Assembly: GCF_003947415.1 (NCBI RefSeq)
Contig: NZ_QHKL01000003.1
Coordinates: 744,001 to 808,000 of the forward strand
Reading direction: 5' to 3'
DNA from: Amycolatopsis sp. WAC 01376
GTDB lineage: Bacteria; Actinomycetota; Actinomycetes; Mycobacteriales; Pseudonocardiaceae
Length of the DNA stretch: 64,000 nucleotides
The translations under genes and the position numbers were made by a program. The notes under the pieces were generated by a model that was not told the origin of the DNA, ran no database searches, and saw only the letters and a program-made list of their open reading frames with translations. This document shows, piece after piece, positions 33,657 to 41,087 of this stretch (positions are counted from its first letter, which is position 1; each line of letters begins with the position of its first letter).

Positions 33657-34782
33657 CGCTCCACACGCCGAGTGCCAATGCGCTGAAACCCGCGCCCAGC
33701 AGGCAAACGCCGGTCCAGCCCGCGACGGCGTAGACGGCCGTCGAACTGATGGCCCCGACGCCGCTGCCGACCGAGTAGAAGATCATGTACCCGCCGATCA
33801 GCCTGCTCCCGGCGTCCGGGCGCAATGGGTAGATCAGGGTCTGACTCGAGACGTGCACGGCCTGGACGGCGAGGTCGAGCAGGATCGCGCCCGCCACCAA
33901 GGCCCACAGTGACGCGCGGGTGAAACCCAGCGGCACCCACGACAGCAGGAGCAGCCCGAGCGCGAACCCGGTCGTCCACTGCGCCCGGCCGCGGTCCGCG
34001 AGCCGACCCGCGGGTGCCGCCGCCAGCGCGCCCGCCGCCCCGGCGAGCCCGAAAGCGCCGATGGCGGTGTGCGACAGGCCGTCCTCGCTGAGCGGCAAGG
34101 CGACCGAACTCCACAAGGTGCCGAACGCGGCGAAGATCAGCAGCGCGAGCGTGCCGCGTGTCCGGAAGACGGGTTCTTCGGCGAAAAGCGACAACGTGGA
34201 ACGCAGCAGCCGCCCGTAGTTCATGGCGTTTCCCGGAGCTGTGGCGGGAAGTATCCGGTACAGAACGATCGCGATCAGCACGGTCACGCCCGCGGACACG
34301 ACGTACACCGCGCGCCAGCCGGCGAGGTCCGCCAGCGTGCCGGACACCGTGCGCGCGAGCAGGATCCCGAGGACGACGCCGGTCGTCACGAGACCGACCA
34401 CGCGCCCGCGTTCGGCGGGCTCGGCCAGCGACGCCGCGAACGCGACCAGGAGCTGCGTGACCACCGCGAGCACACCGATCGCCGCCATGCCGGCGAGCAG
34501 CACCACGCCGTTCGCGGCGGTCGCGGCGACCAGTTCGGCGATCGCCAGCAACGTCAGCAGCCCGACGACGAGCCGCCGCCGGTCGAGCAGGTCGCCGAGC
34601 GGGACAAGCAGGAACAGACCCAGCCCGTAGCCGAGCTGGGTGAGCGTGACGATGCCGCCCACGGTCGACGCGGCGATACCGAGATCCGCGCCCATGGTGA
34701 CGAGCAACGGCTGGGCGAAGTAGATCGTGGCGACGGCCGTCCCGGCGGCCACGGCGAACAACAGGACGACCCCGCGGTGCAC
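33640..34782 (-). CDS. MFS transporter, AraJ/DHA1-type exporter
   Basis: 380 aa with about twelve hydrophobic helices. The start is set at GTG 34782 (MHRGVVLLFAVAAGTAVATIYFAQPLL) because helix 1 begins there; upstream frame has no membrane character and runs into the divergent regulator. Loop 2-3 carries GDLLDRRRLVVGLL, the MFS motif A. Likely a drug or metabolite exporter, controlled by the divergent HxlR regulator 68 bp away. No substrate evidence. Confidence 0.87.
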   Translation of the reverse strand: MHRGVVLLFAVAAGTAVATIYFAQPLLVTMGADLGIAASTVGGIVTLTQLGYGLGLFLLVPLGDLLDRRRLVVGLLTLLAIAELVAATAANGVVLLAGMAAIGVLAVVTQLLVAFAASLAEPAERGRVVGLVTTGVVLGILLARTVSGTLADLAGWRAVYVVSAGVTVLIAIVLYRILPATAPGNAMNYGRLLRSTLSLFAEEPVFRTRGTLALLIFAAFGTLWSSVALPLSEDGLSHTAIGAFGLAGAAGALAAAPAGRLADRGRAQWTTGFALGLLLLSWVPLGFTRASLWALVAGAILLDLAVQAVHVSSQTLIYPLRPDAGSRLIGGYMIFYSVGSGVGAISSTAVYAVAGWTGVCLLGAGFSALALGVWSVKGAR

Positions 34783-34807
34783 GAATCCTCCAAGTGGTTT
34801 CAAGTTG

Positions 34808-34851
34808 CTACCACTCGGACGGTAGAGCATCGTGGTTGTAAGATGCAACCA
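34808..34851. promoter_or_regulatory. two inverted repeats in the MFS/HxlR intergenic region
   Basis: CTACC (34808-34812)/GGTAG (34821-34825) and TGGTTG (34833-34838)/CAACCA (34846-34851) are two short dyads in the 68-bp divergent promoter. The second touches the HxlR ATG. They are candidate operators for the HxlR protein acting on itself and on the exporter. Confidence 0.45.
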
Positions 34852-35363
34852 TGGTGAAGCGGACGACGTTCGACGAAGCTTCGTGCCCGGTGGCGCGCTC
34901 GGTCGACACGATCGGCGACTGGTGGTCACTCCTGATCGTGCGCGACGCCTTCGATGGCGTCCGCCGCTTCGGCGAGTTCCAGCGCAGCCTGGGCGTCGCG
35001 AAGAACATCCTGTCCGCGCGACTGCGGGCGCTCGTCGGGCACGGGGTCCTCGACGTGGTCCCGGCCTCCGACGGGAGCGCCTACAGCGAATACGCCCTGA
35101 CGCCGAAGGGACGCGACCTGTTCCCGGTGATCGTCGCGCTGCGGCAATGGGGAGAGGCGCACTTCTTCGCCGAGGGCGAGCCGCGGTCGGAACTGGTGGA
35201 CCGGGACGGTGGACGTCCGCTGCGCGGACTCGAGGTCCGGGCAGCGGACGGACGTGTCGTCGGGCCGGACGACACCGTGGTCGTGAAGGCGCCGGTCCGT
35301 GAGGGCCTCCTTGCCTACCCTGAAGGTAGGGAAGGGGCCGTTCACTACCTCCCCAGTACATGA
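34851..35363 (+). CDS. HxlR-family regulator with repeat-derived C-terminal tail
   Basis: 170 aa. Winged helix of the HxlR family in residues ~12-100: CPVARSVDTIGDWWSLLIVRDAF, FGEFQRSLGVAKNILSARL and YALTPKGRDLFPVIVALRQWG. The usual HxlR protein ends soon after the helix that follows; here ~70 further residues are present, and the last ~25 (from APVREGLLAYPEG) are encoded by DNA that matches an intergenic repeat at 44.6 kb. The stop TGA 35361-35363 lies inside the next palindrome. Most likely represses the divergent exporter. Confidence 0.85.
   Translation: MVKRTTFDEASCPVARSVDTIGDWWSLLIVRDAFDGVRRFGEFQRSLGVAKNILSARLRALVGHGVLDVVPASDGSAYSEYALTPKGRDLFPVIVALRQWGEAHFFAEGEPRSELVDRDGGRPLRGLEVRAADGRVVGPDDTVVVKAPVREGLLAYPEGREGAVHYLPST
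35294..35325 (+). repeat. 32-bp dispersed repeat inside the HxlR 3-prime end
   Basis: This stretch matches the reverse complement of 44640-44671 at 31 of 32 positions (GGTCCGTGAGGGCCTCCTT is identical, next base G versus C). At 44.6 kb the copy is intergenic, here it is coding. It is followed by a small dyad CCTACCCTGAAGGTAGG. Confidence 0.8.
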
Positions 35364-35411
35364 AGGACCCCATCCTTGCGCCTAGGTGCAGGAAGGGGTC
35401 CTTCATGTACT
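35355..35411. repeat. 17-bp palindrome overlapping the HxlR stop codon
   Basis: AGTACATGAAGGACCCC (35355-35371) pairs exactly with 35395-35411, with a further partly paired inner region (ATCCTTGC/GCAGGAA). It contains the stop codon of the regulator and is well placed to end its transcript. Confidence 0.8.
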
Positions 35412-35514
35412 TCAACCTGGCATCACGCACGAAGCGCCGCGGGTCACGCAGCAGGCGCCTAAGAGGAGCCTCGCCTCCACGGGCAGGTCATGGCGTGGGC
35501 GCCCCTGTCATAAA

Positions 35515-35563
35515 GGGGTGTGTGGAAATAGGGACACTCAACGTCCCTATTTCCACACACCCC
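35515..35563. repeat. 21-bp perfect inverted repeat, 7-nt loop
   Basis: Arm GGGGTGTGTGGAAATAGGGA plus C at 35515-35535 pairs exactly with 35543-35563 around ACTCAAC. A stable hairpin on either strand; bidirectional terminator or member of the intergenic palindrome family. Confidence 0.8.
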
Positions 35564-35611
35564 CGACCAATCCCTCAATGACCCAGGATCGCGGGAGCCG
35601 AGCGGTATGGA

Positions 35612-35652
35612 TCGGGGCCCTCCCAGGTGAGTCATGCCTGGAAGGGCCCCGA
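35612..35652. repeat. 16-bp inverted repeat with one mismatch
   Basis: TCGGGGCCCTCCCAGG (35612-35627) pairs with CCTGGAAGGGCCCCGA (35637-35652), one C:A mismatch, 9-nt loop. It is the second of the stem-loops in this gap on the reductase side. Confidence 0.75.
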
Positions 35653-35826
35653 CCGGATAAGGGGAGCCCGGAGGGCGGGGTTCCGACGGAGCCCGAATCA
35701 CCGTCGGTCCCGGTTCCTCCCGGCGTCCCCGAAGGGGGTGGCGGTGGGCGCGGAGGCCCGGCGACCCACCGCCACCTGAGGGACCGCGGCCGCCGCGCGC
35801 GGCCCCGGTCCGATCGCGATCCCGGG

Positions 35827-37149
35827 TCACCCGGCGGGAACGCGAGCCCAGGGCATCCTTTCCGGCGCGGGAACGGCTTCGGTCGGCGTTTCGGAAAGGA
35901 AGTCCCGCTCGAACGGGGCCAGGATGTCCTCCCCGATCGGCGTCGCCGCGAACGAAGGCGCGGCGGGGGCGGGGGACACCGGCTCGGGCACCGGCAGCCG
36001 CCGGTCGAGTTCGGCGGTCCAGTGGATCATCGCCTTCGGCCGGTCCCAGCCCGCCGCGCCGATGAGCCTTCCGTCGCGGACGAAACCGGTGACCCCGTCG
36101 GAGAGTTCGATCGTGTCCTTGCCCAGCGACGGCATCCCGACGGTCTGCAACCGCGCGTCGTACAGGGAGGACCAGGCGCGGGGGAGCGGCGTGTACGGCC
36201 GGGCGTTGCCGCGGCCCAGCATCAGGCTTTCCGCCGCGGCGCGGCCGGATTCGACGCCGTTCATCCAGTGCTCGACCCGCCGCGGCGTCTCGTCGATGCG
36301 CAGGTTCGGCCATTTCGCGACGTCGCCGGCGACCACGACGTCCTCCGCCCCGACGGCGAACAGGGTCGATTCGCACAGGACGCCGTCGTCGATGGTCAGT
36401 TCCGAGCCGCGCAGCCAGTCCACGGCGGGCACGCTGCCGATCGAGAGCACCACGCAGCTGGCCACCAGGAACTGGTTGTTGGTCAGGTGCAGCCCGACCG
36501 TCTCCTTGGTGCTGATCCAGTTCCGCACCTCGGTGTTCATCGCCAGCTTGGCGCGATGGTGCTGATGTTCCTTGGTGAGCGCCGACGCGATCCGCTCCCC
36601 GAAGCGGTGCAAAGGCGCCTTCGCGTGACCGATGAGGGTGACGTCCCGGCCCATGTACCGCATCGACGCGGCGAACTCGTTCCCGATCAGGCCGCTGCCG
36701 ATCACCACGACGGATTTGTTGCTGTTCCCCAACGCCCGCCGCACGGCCAGCGAATCCTCCACCGTGCGCAGCACCCGGACCCGGGGGTCGTGGCGCGGCG
36801 AGCCGGGCAGATGCCGGGGGTAGACGCCGGTCGCGACGATCAGGCCGTCGTACCAGAGGGATTCCCCGCCCGGCAGGTGCACCGTGCGTTCCTTCGTGTC
36901 GAGCCAGGTCGCGCGGGTGCCGAGCCGCCAGTGGACATCCAAATCGAGGTACGGCTCCAGGCTCGCGGCCACCGGTTTCACCCCGCCGGTGATGAGTTCC
37001 TTCGACACCATCGGCCGGTGGTACGGCTTGCGCGGCTCGTCGCCGACCAGCACGATCTCGCCGTCGAAACCTAGTTCCCGCAACCGTTCCGCGGAGCGGA
37101 GACCGGCGACGCCGGCACCGACGATGACGATCCGATCTCCGTCACTCAT
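35827..37149 (-). CDS. FAD/NAD ferredoxin reductase (BenD/ThcD-like)
   Basis: 440 aa pyridine nucleotide-disulfide-type oxidoreductase. FAD fold IVIVGAGVAGLRSAERL at the N-terminus, NAD fold VVVIGSGLIGNEFAASM near residue 150, and VVVAGDVAKWPN, the second FAD motif, near residue 275; a C-terminal reductase domain and Pro-rich end follow. No redox-active Cys pair, so it reduces a one-electron carrier. The next upstream gene is a ferredoxin whose end overlaps this start by 8 bp, so the two form a reductase-ferredoxin couple, probably feeding the membrane haem protein of the same operon. Confidence 0.87.
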   Translation of the reverse strand: MSDGDRIVIVGAGVAGLRSAERLRELGFDGEIVLVGDEPRKPYHRPMVSKELITGGVKPVAASLEPYLDLDVHWRLGTRATWLDTKERTVHLPGGESLWYDGLIVATGVYPRHLPGSPRHDPRVRVLRTVEDSLAVRRALGNSNKSVVVIGSGLIGNEFAASMRYMGRDVTLIGHAKAPLHRFGERIASALTKEHQHHRAKLAMNTEVRNWISTKETVGLHLTNNQFLVASCVVLSIGSVPAVDWLRGSELTIDDGVLCESTLFAVGAEDVVVAGDVAKWPNLRIDETPRRVEHWMNGVESGRAAAESLMLGRGNARPYTPLPRAWSSLYDARLQTVGMPSLGKDTIELSDGVTGFVRDGRLIGAAGWDRPKAMIHWTAELDRRLPVPEPVSPAPAAPSFAATPIGEDILAPFERDFLSETPTEAVPAPERMPWARVPAG

Positions 37150-37378
37150 CGTCGTACGCCCCTTCTCCCTTGACTCTGATGGCTTGTTTCGGGCAGAGCC
37201 GGGCGGCGGAGATGGCCTGGTCCAACCCGTCCCGGTCGACCATCCGGCGGATGCGGAGCTTGCCGTCCGGTCCGATCTTGAAGGTGGCCGGCGCTTCCAT
37301 CTCGCAGAAGCCGAAGATCTCGCACCGCTCGTTGTCGACGCTGACGCGAGTGCCGCGCCGTACGCTTCCGAAGATCAT
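37142..37378 (-). CDS. 3Fe-4S-type ferredoxin
   Basis: 78 aa, start ATG 37378 seven bases after GGAGAA; the longer reading from a TTG at 37393 would put the ribosome site inside the gene. Cluster ligands are C19, C25 (CEIFGFC) and C62-Pro (LCPKQAI), the three-Cys pattern of single-cluster 3Fe-4S ferredoxins that serve P450s and other oxygenases in actinobacteria. Here it lies between a reductase and a bis-haem membrane protein, so it is more likely part of that chain, though service to CYP125 cannot be excluded. Confidence 0.85.
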   Translation of the reverse strand: MIFGSVRRGTRVSVDNERCEIFGFCEMEAPATFKIGPDGKLRIRRMVDRDGLDQAISAARLCPKQAIRVKGEGAYDDE

Positions 37379-37397
37379 TTTTCGTTTCTCCAAGTCG

Positions 37398-38003
37398 TCA
37401 GACCAGTTCTTCGACCAGGCCCAGCCGTTCCAGGTACCGGGTGGGCGTGAACCGCAGCGCGGTCAGCACCACCACGGGGACCAGCAGCGTGATCCCGCCG
37501 AACCACAGGAGGCCGAGGTGCCCGTTGGCCATGGCACCGAAGAAGGCGTGCAGCGCGGTGATCGCGACCGCCGGATAGGCGAGCCGGTGGATCCACAGGA
37601 AGCGCCGGTAGGAGCTGAACCGGCTGATCCCGCCGGTCAGTGCGACGGCGATCATGACCTCGAGCCCGAGGACACCGAGTTCGTGCCGCGCCAGCGTGCC
37701 CGGCAGGAGCGGGATGGTGATCTGCGCGAGCGTGAAGCCGTCGGGCAGGAACAGGAACGACATCGCGTGCACGACGCCGAACGACAGCGTCAGGATGCCG
37801 AGCACCATATGCGAGTTCCGCAGCGCCTTCCGCCCGGTCAGCGACTTGATCCAGCCGGTCGCCGTGAACACACCCCAGCACAGGGTGAGGCACATGAAGC
37901 CGTACGAGATCCGGGCGGAGGTCTGCGCCATGCCCTTGATGCCGGTGTCGGTGTCCGTTCTCTGGGTCAGGACGATCACCACCTCGGACCACTGGTCATA
38001 CAT
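37398..38003 (-). CDS. ferric-reductase-like bis-haem transmembrane protein
   Basis: 201 aa, start ATG 38003 behind AGGAGA. Six hydrophobic helices. H65 and H79 (14 apart) on one helix and H139 and H152 (13 apart) on another have the spacing of the two haem-binding helices in ferric reductase/NADPH oxidase proteins. Unlike those, it has no fused flavin domain; the separate reductase and ferredoxin downstream may deliver electrons from the cytoplasm. It would carry electrons across the membrane to an outside acceptor. MsrQ is a related small member, but no MsrP-like partner is seen. Confidence 0.83.
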   Translation of the reverse strand: MYDQWSEVVIVLTQRTDTDTGIKGMAQTSARISYGFMCLTLCWGVFTATGWIKSLTGRKALRNSHMVLGILTLSFGVVHAMSFLFLPDGFTLAQITIPLLPGTLARHELGVLGLEVMIAVALTGGISRFSSYRRFLWIHRLAYPAVAITALHAFFGAMANGHLGLLWFGGITLLVPVVVLTALRFTPTRYLERLGLVEELV

Positions 38004-38766
38004 TGATCTCTCCTGGGGCACTGGGAACCGGTTCCGGTTCGGCGGCGGCCGCGCGTTCGCGGGTCCGGGTGTTCTTGCTGCGCAGCGTCCGGAGGGCGTA
38101 GAACAGCCCGCCGCCGAGCACCACGGCGAGCAGCAGGCCGAGGGCGAAGTCGCCGAAGCCGACGTCCATCGCGCTGTTGGCCGAATTCGACTGCGGCACC
38201 GGGGCCTCCGGCAGCAGCGACTGGTCGACGACGCCGGTGCTCTCCAGCAGGGTCATATGCCGCAGCACCGCCTGGTTGGCCGTGGTGGCGTAGTCACGGA
38301 CGACGTCGTTGCGGGTTCCGGCCCTGACCTGGGCGATGACGGGGAACAGCACCCCGTGCGCGTACCGGAGCCGGTTCGCGAAGATCCGGTCGAACTCGCT
38401 GTCGTCGCGGGCGGCCTTCATCTCGCCGAGCCACGCGGACTGCTGATCCGACGGTTCGCGCGGAAGGGCGATGCCGAAACGGTCGGCGATGACGTGCGTC
38501 GCGGTGTCGAGCCTGCCGTGGTCGATCATCAGCGTGCGGCCGACTTCACGGGTCCGCCGGCTCTTCCCGCGCTCCTGCGCCCACATCCCGGCGGGCATTT
38601 CCCACAGGCCCGCCAGTTTGACGTTGACGATCAGGTTCTTGTCCGCCGCGGAGAGTTCTTGGGCGTGCGCGTCACCGACGGGGCCGAGCAACGTCACCGC
38701 GGCTGTCGTCACCAGGACGAGCACCAGGCGAAAGAACCCGCGAGGGGTGTCAGATGCCGAGGTCAT
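37996..38766 (-). CDS. secreted, membrane-anchored DUF4142-like protein
   Basis: 256 aa. Signal peptide with hydrophobic core LVLVLVTTAAVTLLG and an AHA-QE cleavage site near residue 36, a helical DUF4142-like (ferritin-like bundle) domain with several His (MIDHGRLDTATHVIADRF, LRYAHGVLF, LRHMTLLE), then a C-terminal helix FALGLLLAVVLGGGLFYALRTL and a basic tail, so it is anchored on the outer face. Its position directly ahead of the bis-haem gene suggests it is part of the extracytoplasmic side of the system. Function of the domain is unknown. Confidence 0.75.
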   Translation of the reverse strand: MTSASDTPRGFFRLVLVLVTTAAVTLLGPVGDAHAQELSAADKNLIVNVKLAGLWEMPAGMWAQERGKSRRTREVGRTLMIDHGRLDTATHVIADRFGIALPREPSDQQSAWLGEMKAARDDSEFDRIFANRLRYAHGVLFPVIAQVRAGTRNDVVRDYATTANQAVLRHMTLLESTGVVDQSLLPEAPVPQSNSANSAMDVGFGDFALGLLLAVVLGGGLFYALRTLRSKNTRTRERAAAAEPEPVPSAPGEINV

Positions 38767-39310
38767 CGGCCTGCCAGGTGTCCGCGGTGAGCAGCACTTT
38801 CGTCCCGTCCGGTTTGGCGGGGAACCACGCGTCGTCGACGCCCTGCCCGCCGGTGTTGCCGGGCATCGCGTCGTCGGCGTTGCGGTAGAGCGGCCAGCCC
38901 GCGAGCGTGACCTGCTTGCTGCCGTCGTCCCTGGTCACGGTGCCGACGAGGGCCCGATCGATTCCGGTGACCACGAGTTCGCCGTCCGCTTTGGCGGGAA
39001 TCCAGGTCCGAGAACAGGTTTCGGTGCAATTCGATTTGGGCGGGTCGACCGAGTCCTTGTCATAGCGGTAAAGCGTGAAGCCGTTGGTGTCGGTGACGAT
39101 CGGTCCGAGGTCGAACAGGATCGCCGCGGCGACACCGGGCGCCGCTTCGGCCGCGGGGTCGGGCATTCCCGGGATTTCCGCCGCTCCGGCGGCCGGGGCC
39201 GTACCCGGAGAGCCGTTCGGTCCCGCGGTACCGGTGGTGCAGGCCGCGGTCAGCGTGATCGCGGCCAAGGTGAGGGTCAGAGGTATGACCGAGCGTGACA
39301 CGGGGTTCAC
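38750..39310 (-). CDS. lipoprotein with paired secreted repeats (Lipoprotein_15 type)
   Basis: 186 aa, start GTG 39310 with AGGAGG at the right distance. Lipobox LTAAC near residue 22. After a Pro/Ala/Gly linker come two copies of the repeat: FTLYRYDKDS...CSRTWIPAKADG and WPLYRNADDAMPG...DDAWFPAKPDG, the Lipoprotein_15 family of unknown role. Two Cys in the first copy (NCTETC) could form a disulfide or bind metal. First gene of a five-gene leftward operon with membrane haem protein, ferredoxin and reductase; it could be the outside electron acceptor or donor. Confidence 0.83.
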   Translation of the reverse strand: MNPVSRSVIPLTLTLAAITLTAACTTGTAGPNGSPGTAPAAGAAEIPGMPDPAAEAAPGVAAAILFDLGPIVTDTNGFTLYRYDKDSVDPPKSNCTETCSRTWIPAKADGELVVTGIDRALVGTVTRDDGSKQVTLAGWPLYRNADDAMPGNTGGQGVDDAWFPAKPDGTKVLLTADTWQADDLGI

Positions 39311-39379
39311 GGAAATCCTCCTGTCGGGGAAGAGGAGAACGCCATCACCGCGGGGAGATGGTGTGCAGGCAGGTTTGAC

Positions 39380-39423
39380 TCCACTGTGGACACTCAAGAG
39401 GGACACTCAAGATCCACAGTGGA
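39380..39423. repeat. 11-bp inverted repeat with a direct repeat in the loop
   Basis: TCCACTGTGGA (39380-39390) and TCCACAGTGGA (39413-39423) pair exactly; the 22-nt loop holds GACACTCAAGA twice. It lies in the 262-bp divergent region between the lipoprotein gene and the ECF sigma gene and may be regulatory. Confidence 0.65.
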
Positions 39424-39572
39424 TTTCGGCGATGCGGGGGACAGCGCCGGGTCGGGGCCTTCGGTAGGGGATACGGTCACGAGTCGGAAACGGTTCAAAA
39501 AACTTTCCCGTCCTCGGAGAACGGGGTCCGAACGGTTTTGGTACTGGACTTATCGCCCTCGCGCACACAAAG

Positions 39573-40133
39573 ATGTGCCGCGTGGGACGCCACTCTCGGA
39601 TACTGCAGCCAATAGTCGATCATGAACCCGCGTCGAACGGGCATGACGACCTCATCAGGGCGTTGTACCAGGAGTTCGGATCGAGCCTGATGGCGTTCGT
39701 GCTGAAGCTGACCGGCCACGATCGCCAGTGGGCCGAGGACGTGGTCCAGGAGACGCTCATCAAGGCGTGGCGCAACGCCGGCAAACTCGACCGGCAGCCG
39801 GAAATGCTGCGTGCCTGGCTCTTCACCGTGGCCAGGCGCATCGTCATCGACGGCTGGCGGAGCCGGAGCGCCCGCCCTCAAGAGGTGGAGGAACTGGAGT
39901 CGGATTCGATCGGAGTGCCGGACGAATCGGAGAAGACGCTCGCGGCCATGATCGTTTACGAGGCCCTGCGCAATCTTTCCCCGGAGCAACGTGAAGCCGT
40001 CCAGCAGACCTACTTGCGTGACCGCACCGTGAACGAGGTCGCGGCGACGCTGGGGGTTCCGCCGGGTACGGTGAAATCGCGGATCCACCACGCTGTGCGC
40101 GCGTTGCGCAGGGCGTTGCAGGAGCGGGGGTGA
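39573..40133 (+). CDS. ECF sigma factor
   Basis: 186 aa as read from ATG 39573; the true start could be a little later because the first ~20 residues look non-native. Region 2 LIRALYQEFGSSLMAFVLKLTG and AEDVVQETLIKAWRN; region 4 ALRNLSPEQREAVQQTYL with helix-turn-helix TVNEVAATLGVPPGTVKSRIHHA. A classic group 4 sigma factor, paired with the zinc anti-sigma gene that overlaps its end. Divergent from the redox operon, which it may control. Confidence 0.9.
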   Translation: MCRVGRHSRILQPIVDHEPASNGHDDLIRALYQEFGSSLMAFVLKLTGHDRQWAEDVVQETLIKAWRNAGKLDRQPEMLRAWLFTVARRIVIDGWRSRSARPQEVEELESDSIGVPDESEKTLAAMIVYEALRNLSPEQREAVQQTYLRDRTVNEVAATLGVPPGTVKSRIHHAVRALRRALQERG

Positions 40134-40885
40134 GCGACGTGTCCGGAACCGTCCACACGGACATCGCCGCCTACGTGCTCGGCGTCCTCGGCGAGGAGGA
40201 TCACGCGAGGTTCGAGGCGCATCTGCTGGAGTGTCCAGAGTGTCAGGTCGAACTGGTGGAGATGTACCACCTGCCCGACATCCTGGACATGGTCAAGAAG
40301 AGCTGGCCGGATCCGCCCGTGAAGGGCCCGGGGCCGCGGGTGCTGCGGATGCTGCTCGCGGACGCCGCCAAGGCGGGCCGCCGGCGCAAGGTCATCCGGC
40401 TCGCGACGGCCGCCGCCGTACTCGTGCTCGTCGTCGGCGGCCCGCTCACCGTTCTGTCGCTCACCGACCGTGAACCGGTCATCACGCAGGCCGCTCCCAC
40501 CGTCGTCACGTCGGTGGTGCCTGCGCCCTCCTCCTCCCGGGAACGGGACGCGGGCCCGGACGGCGGCGCCGCCCCGTTCGGCTGGTCCGAAGCGGGCAAC
40601 GCGGTCGCCGCGGAGGTCACGGTGCAGGAGAAGGAGTGGGGCAGCGCCGTCGAACTCGAACTGCGCGGCCTCATCGGCCCGATGGTCTGCCAGCTTTTCG
40701 CCTACTCCCACGGCGGAGAGGCGTACGTCGTCAACAACTGGAGCGTGCCGTCCAAGGGATACGGCGTCCCCGGTTCCCCGGATCCCCTCGTCATCACCGG
40801 TTCGACGGCGTTGCAGAAGGCCGACATCGAACGCTTCGAGGTGCACAAGCAGGACGGCACCGTGTTGGCCATCGTGCGCCGCTAG
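40130..40885 (+). CDS. zinc-binding anti-sigma factor, membrane anchored
   Basis: 251 aa, start GTG 40130 overlapping the sigma stop (GTGA). The ZAS motif is H31-x3-C35-x2-C38 (HLLECPEC) with an upstream HTDIAAYVLG helix. A single transmembrane helix lies near residues 85-107 (LATAAAVLVLVVGGPLTVL); the remaining ~145 residues are outside the cell. A redox-sensitive ZAS protein would fit control of an electron-transfer operon, but that is inference. Confidence 0.9.
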   Translation: MSDVSGTVHTDIAAYVLGVLGEEDHARFEAHLLECPECQVELVEMYHLPDILDMVKKSWPDPPVKGPGPRVLRMLLADAAKAGRRRKVIRLATAAAVLVLVVGGPLTVLSLTDREPVITQAAPTVVTSVVPAPSSSRERDAGPDGGAAPFGWSEAGNAVAAEVTVQEKEWGSAVELELRGLIGPMVCQLFAYSHGGEAYVVNNWSVPSKGYGVPGSPDPLVITGSTALQKADIERFEVHKQDGTVLAIVRR

Positions 40886-41087
40886 TCTTATAACGGAAAG
40901 ATAACGGCGAGATCGCTTTTTGAACCGCCTCCCGGCTGGAGCCGTATCTCCCAGTAGCCGGATGTCCCTCGGCGGGCGAACGGAAGGTTCGCCGCGAAAT
41001 CGGGAATCCGCTTATTCGACAAAGGCGTGGCTCATGCCTGGGCGCGATTGTTCGCGTGCCCGGAAACGTAATGAGGTGAGCAAGTCA

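Larger units (their letters stand above)
35364..35826. other. non-coding convergent gap with four stem-loop elements
   Basis: No credible gene lies between the HxlR stop and the end of the reductase gene. The gap holds the end of the 35355 palindrome, a 21-bp perfect stem at 35515-35563, a 16-bp one-mismatch stem at 35612-35652 and a 12-bp stem at 35737-35776 (GGTGGCGGTGGG/CCCACCGCCACC). Nothing else is recognised. Confidence 0.7.

Noticed and set aside
40895..40920. Terminator after the anti-sigma gene (GCGA-GA-TCGC followed by five T)
   Set aside because: Stem of only four base pairs with a two-base loop; too weak to list as a feature.
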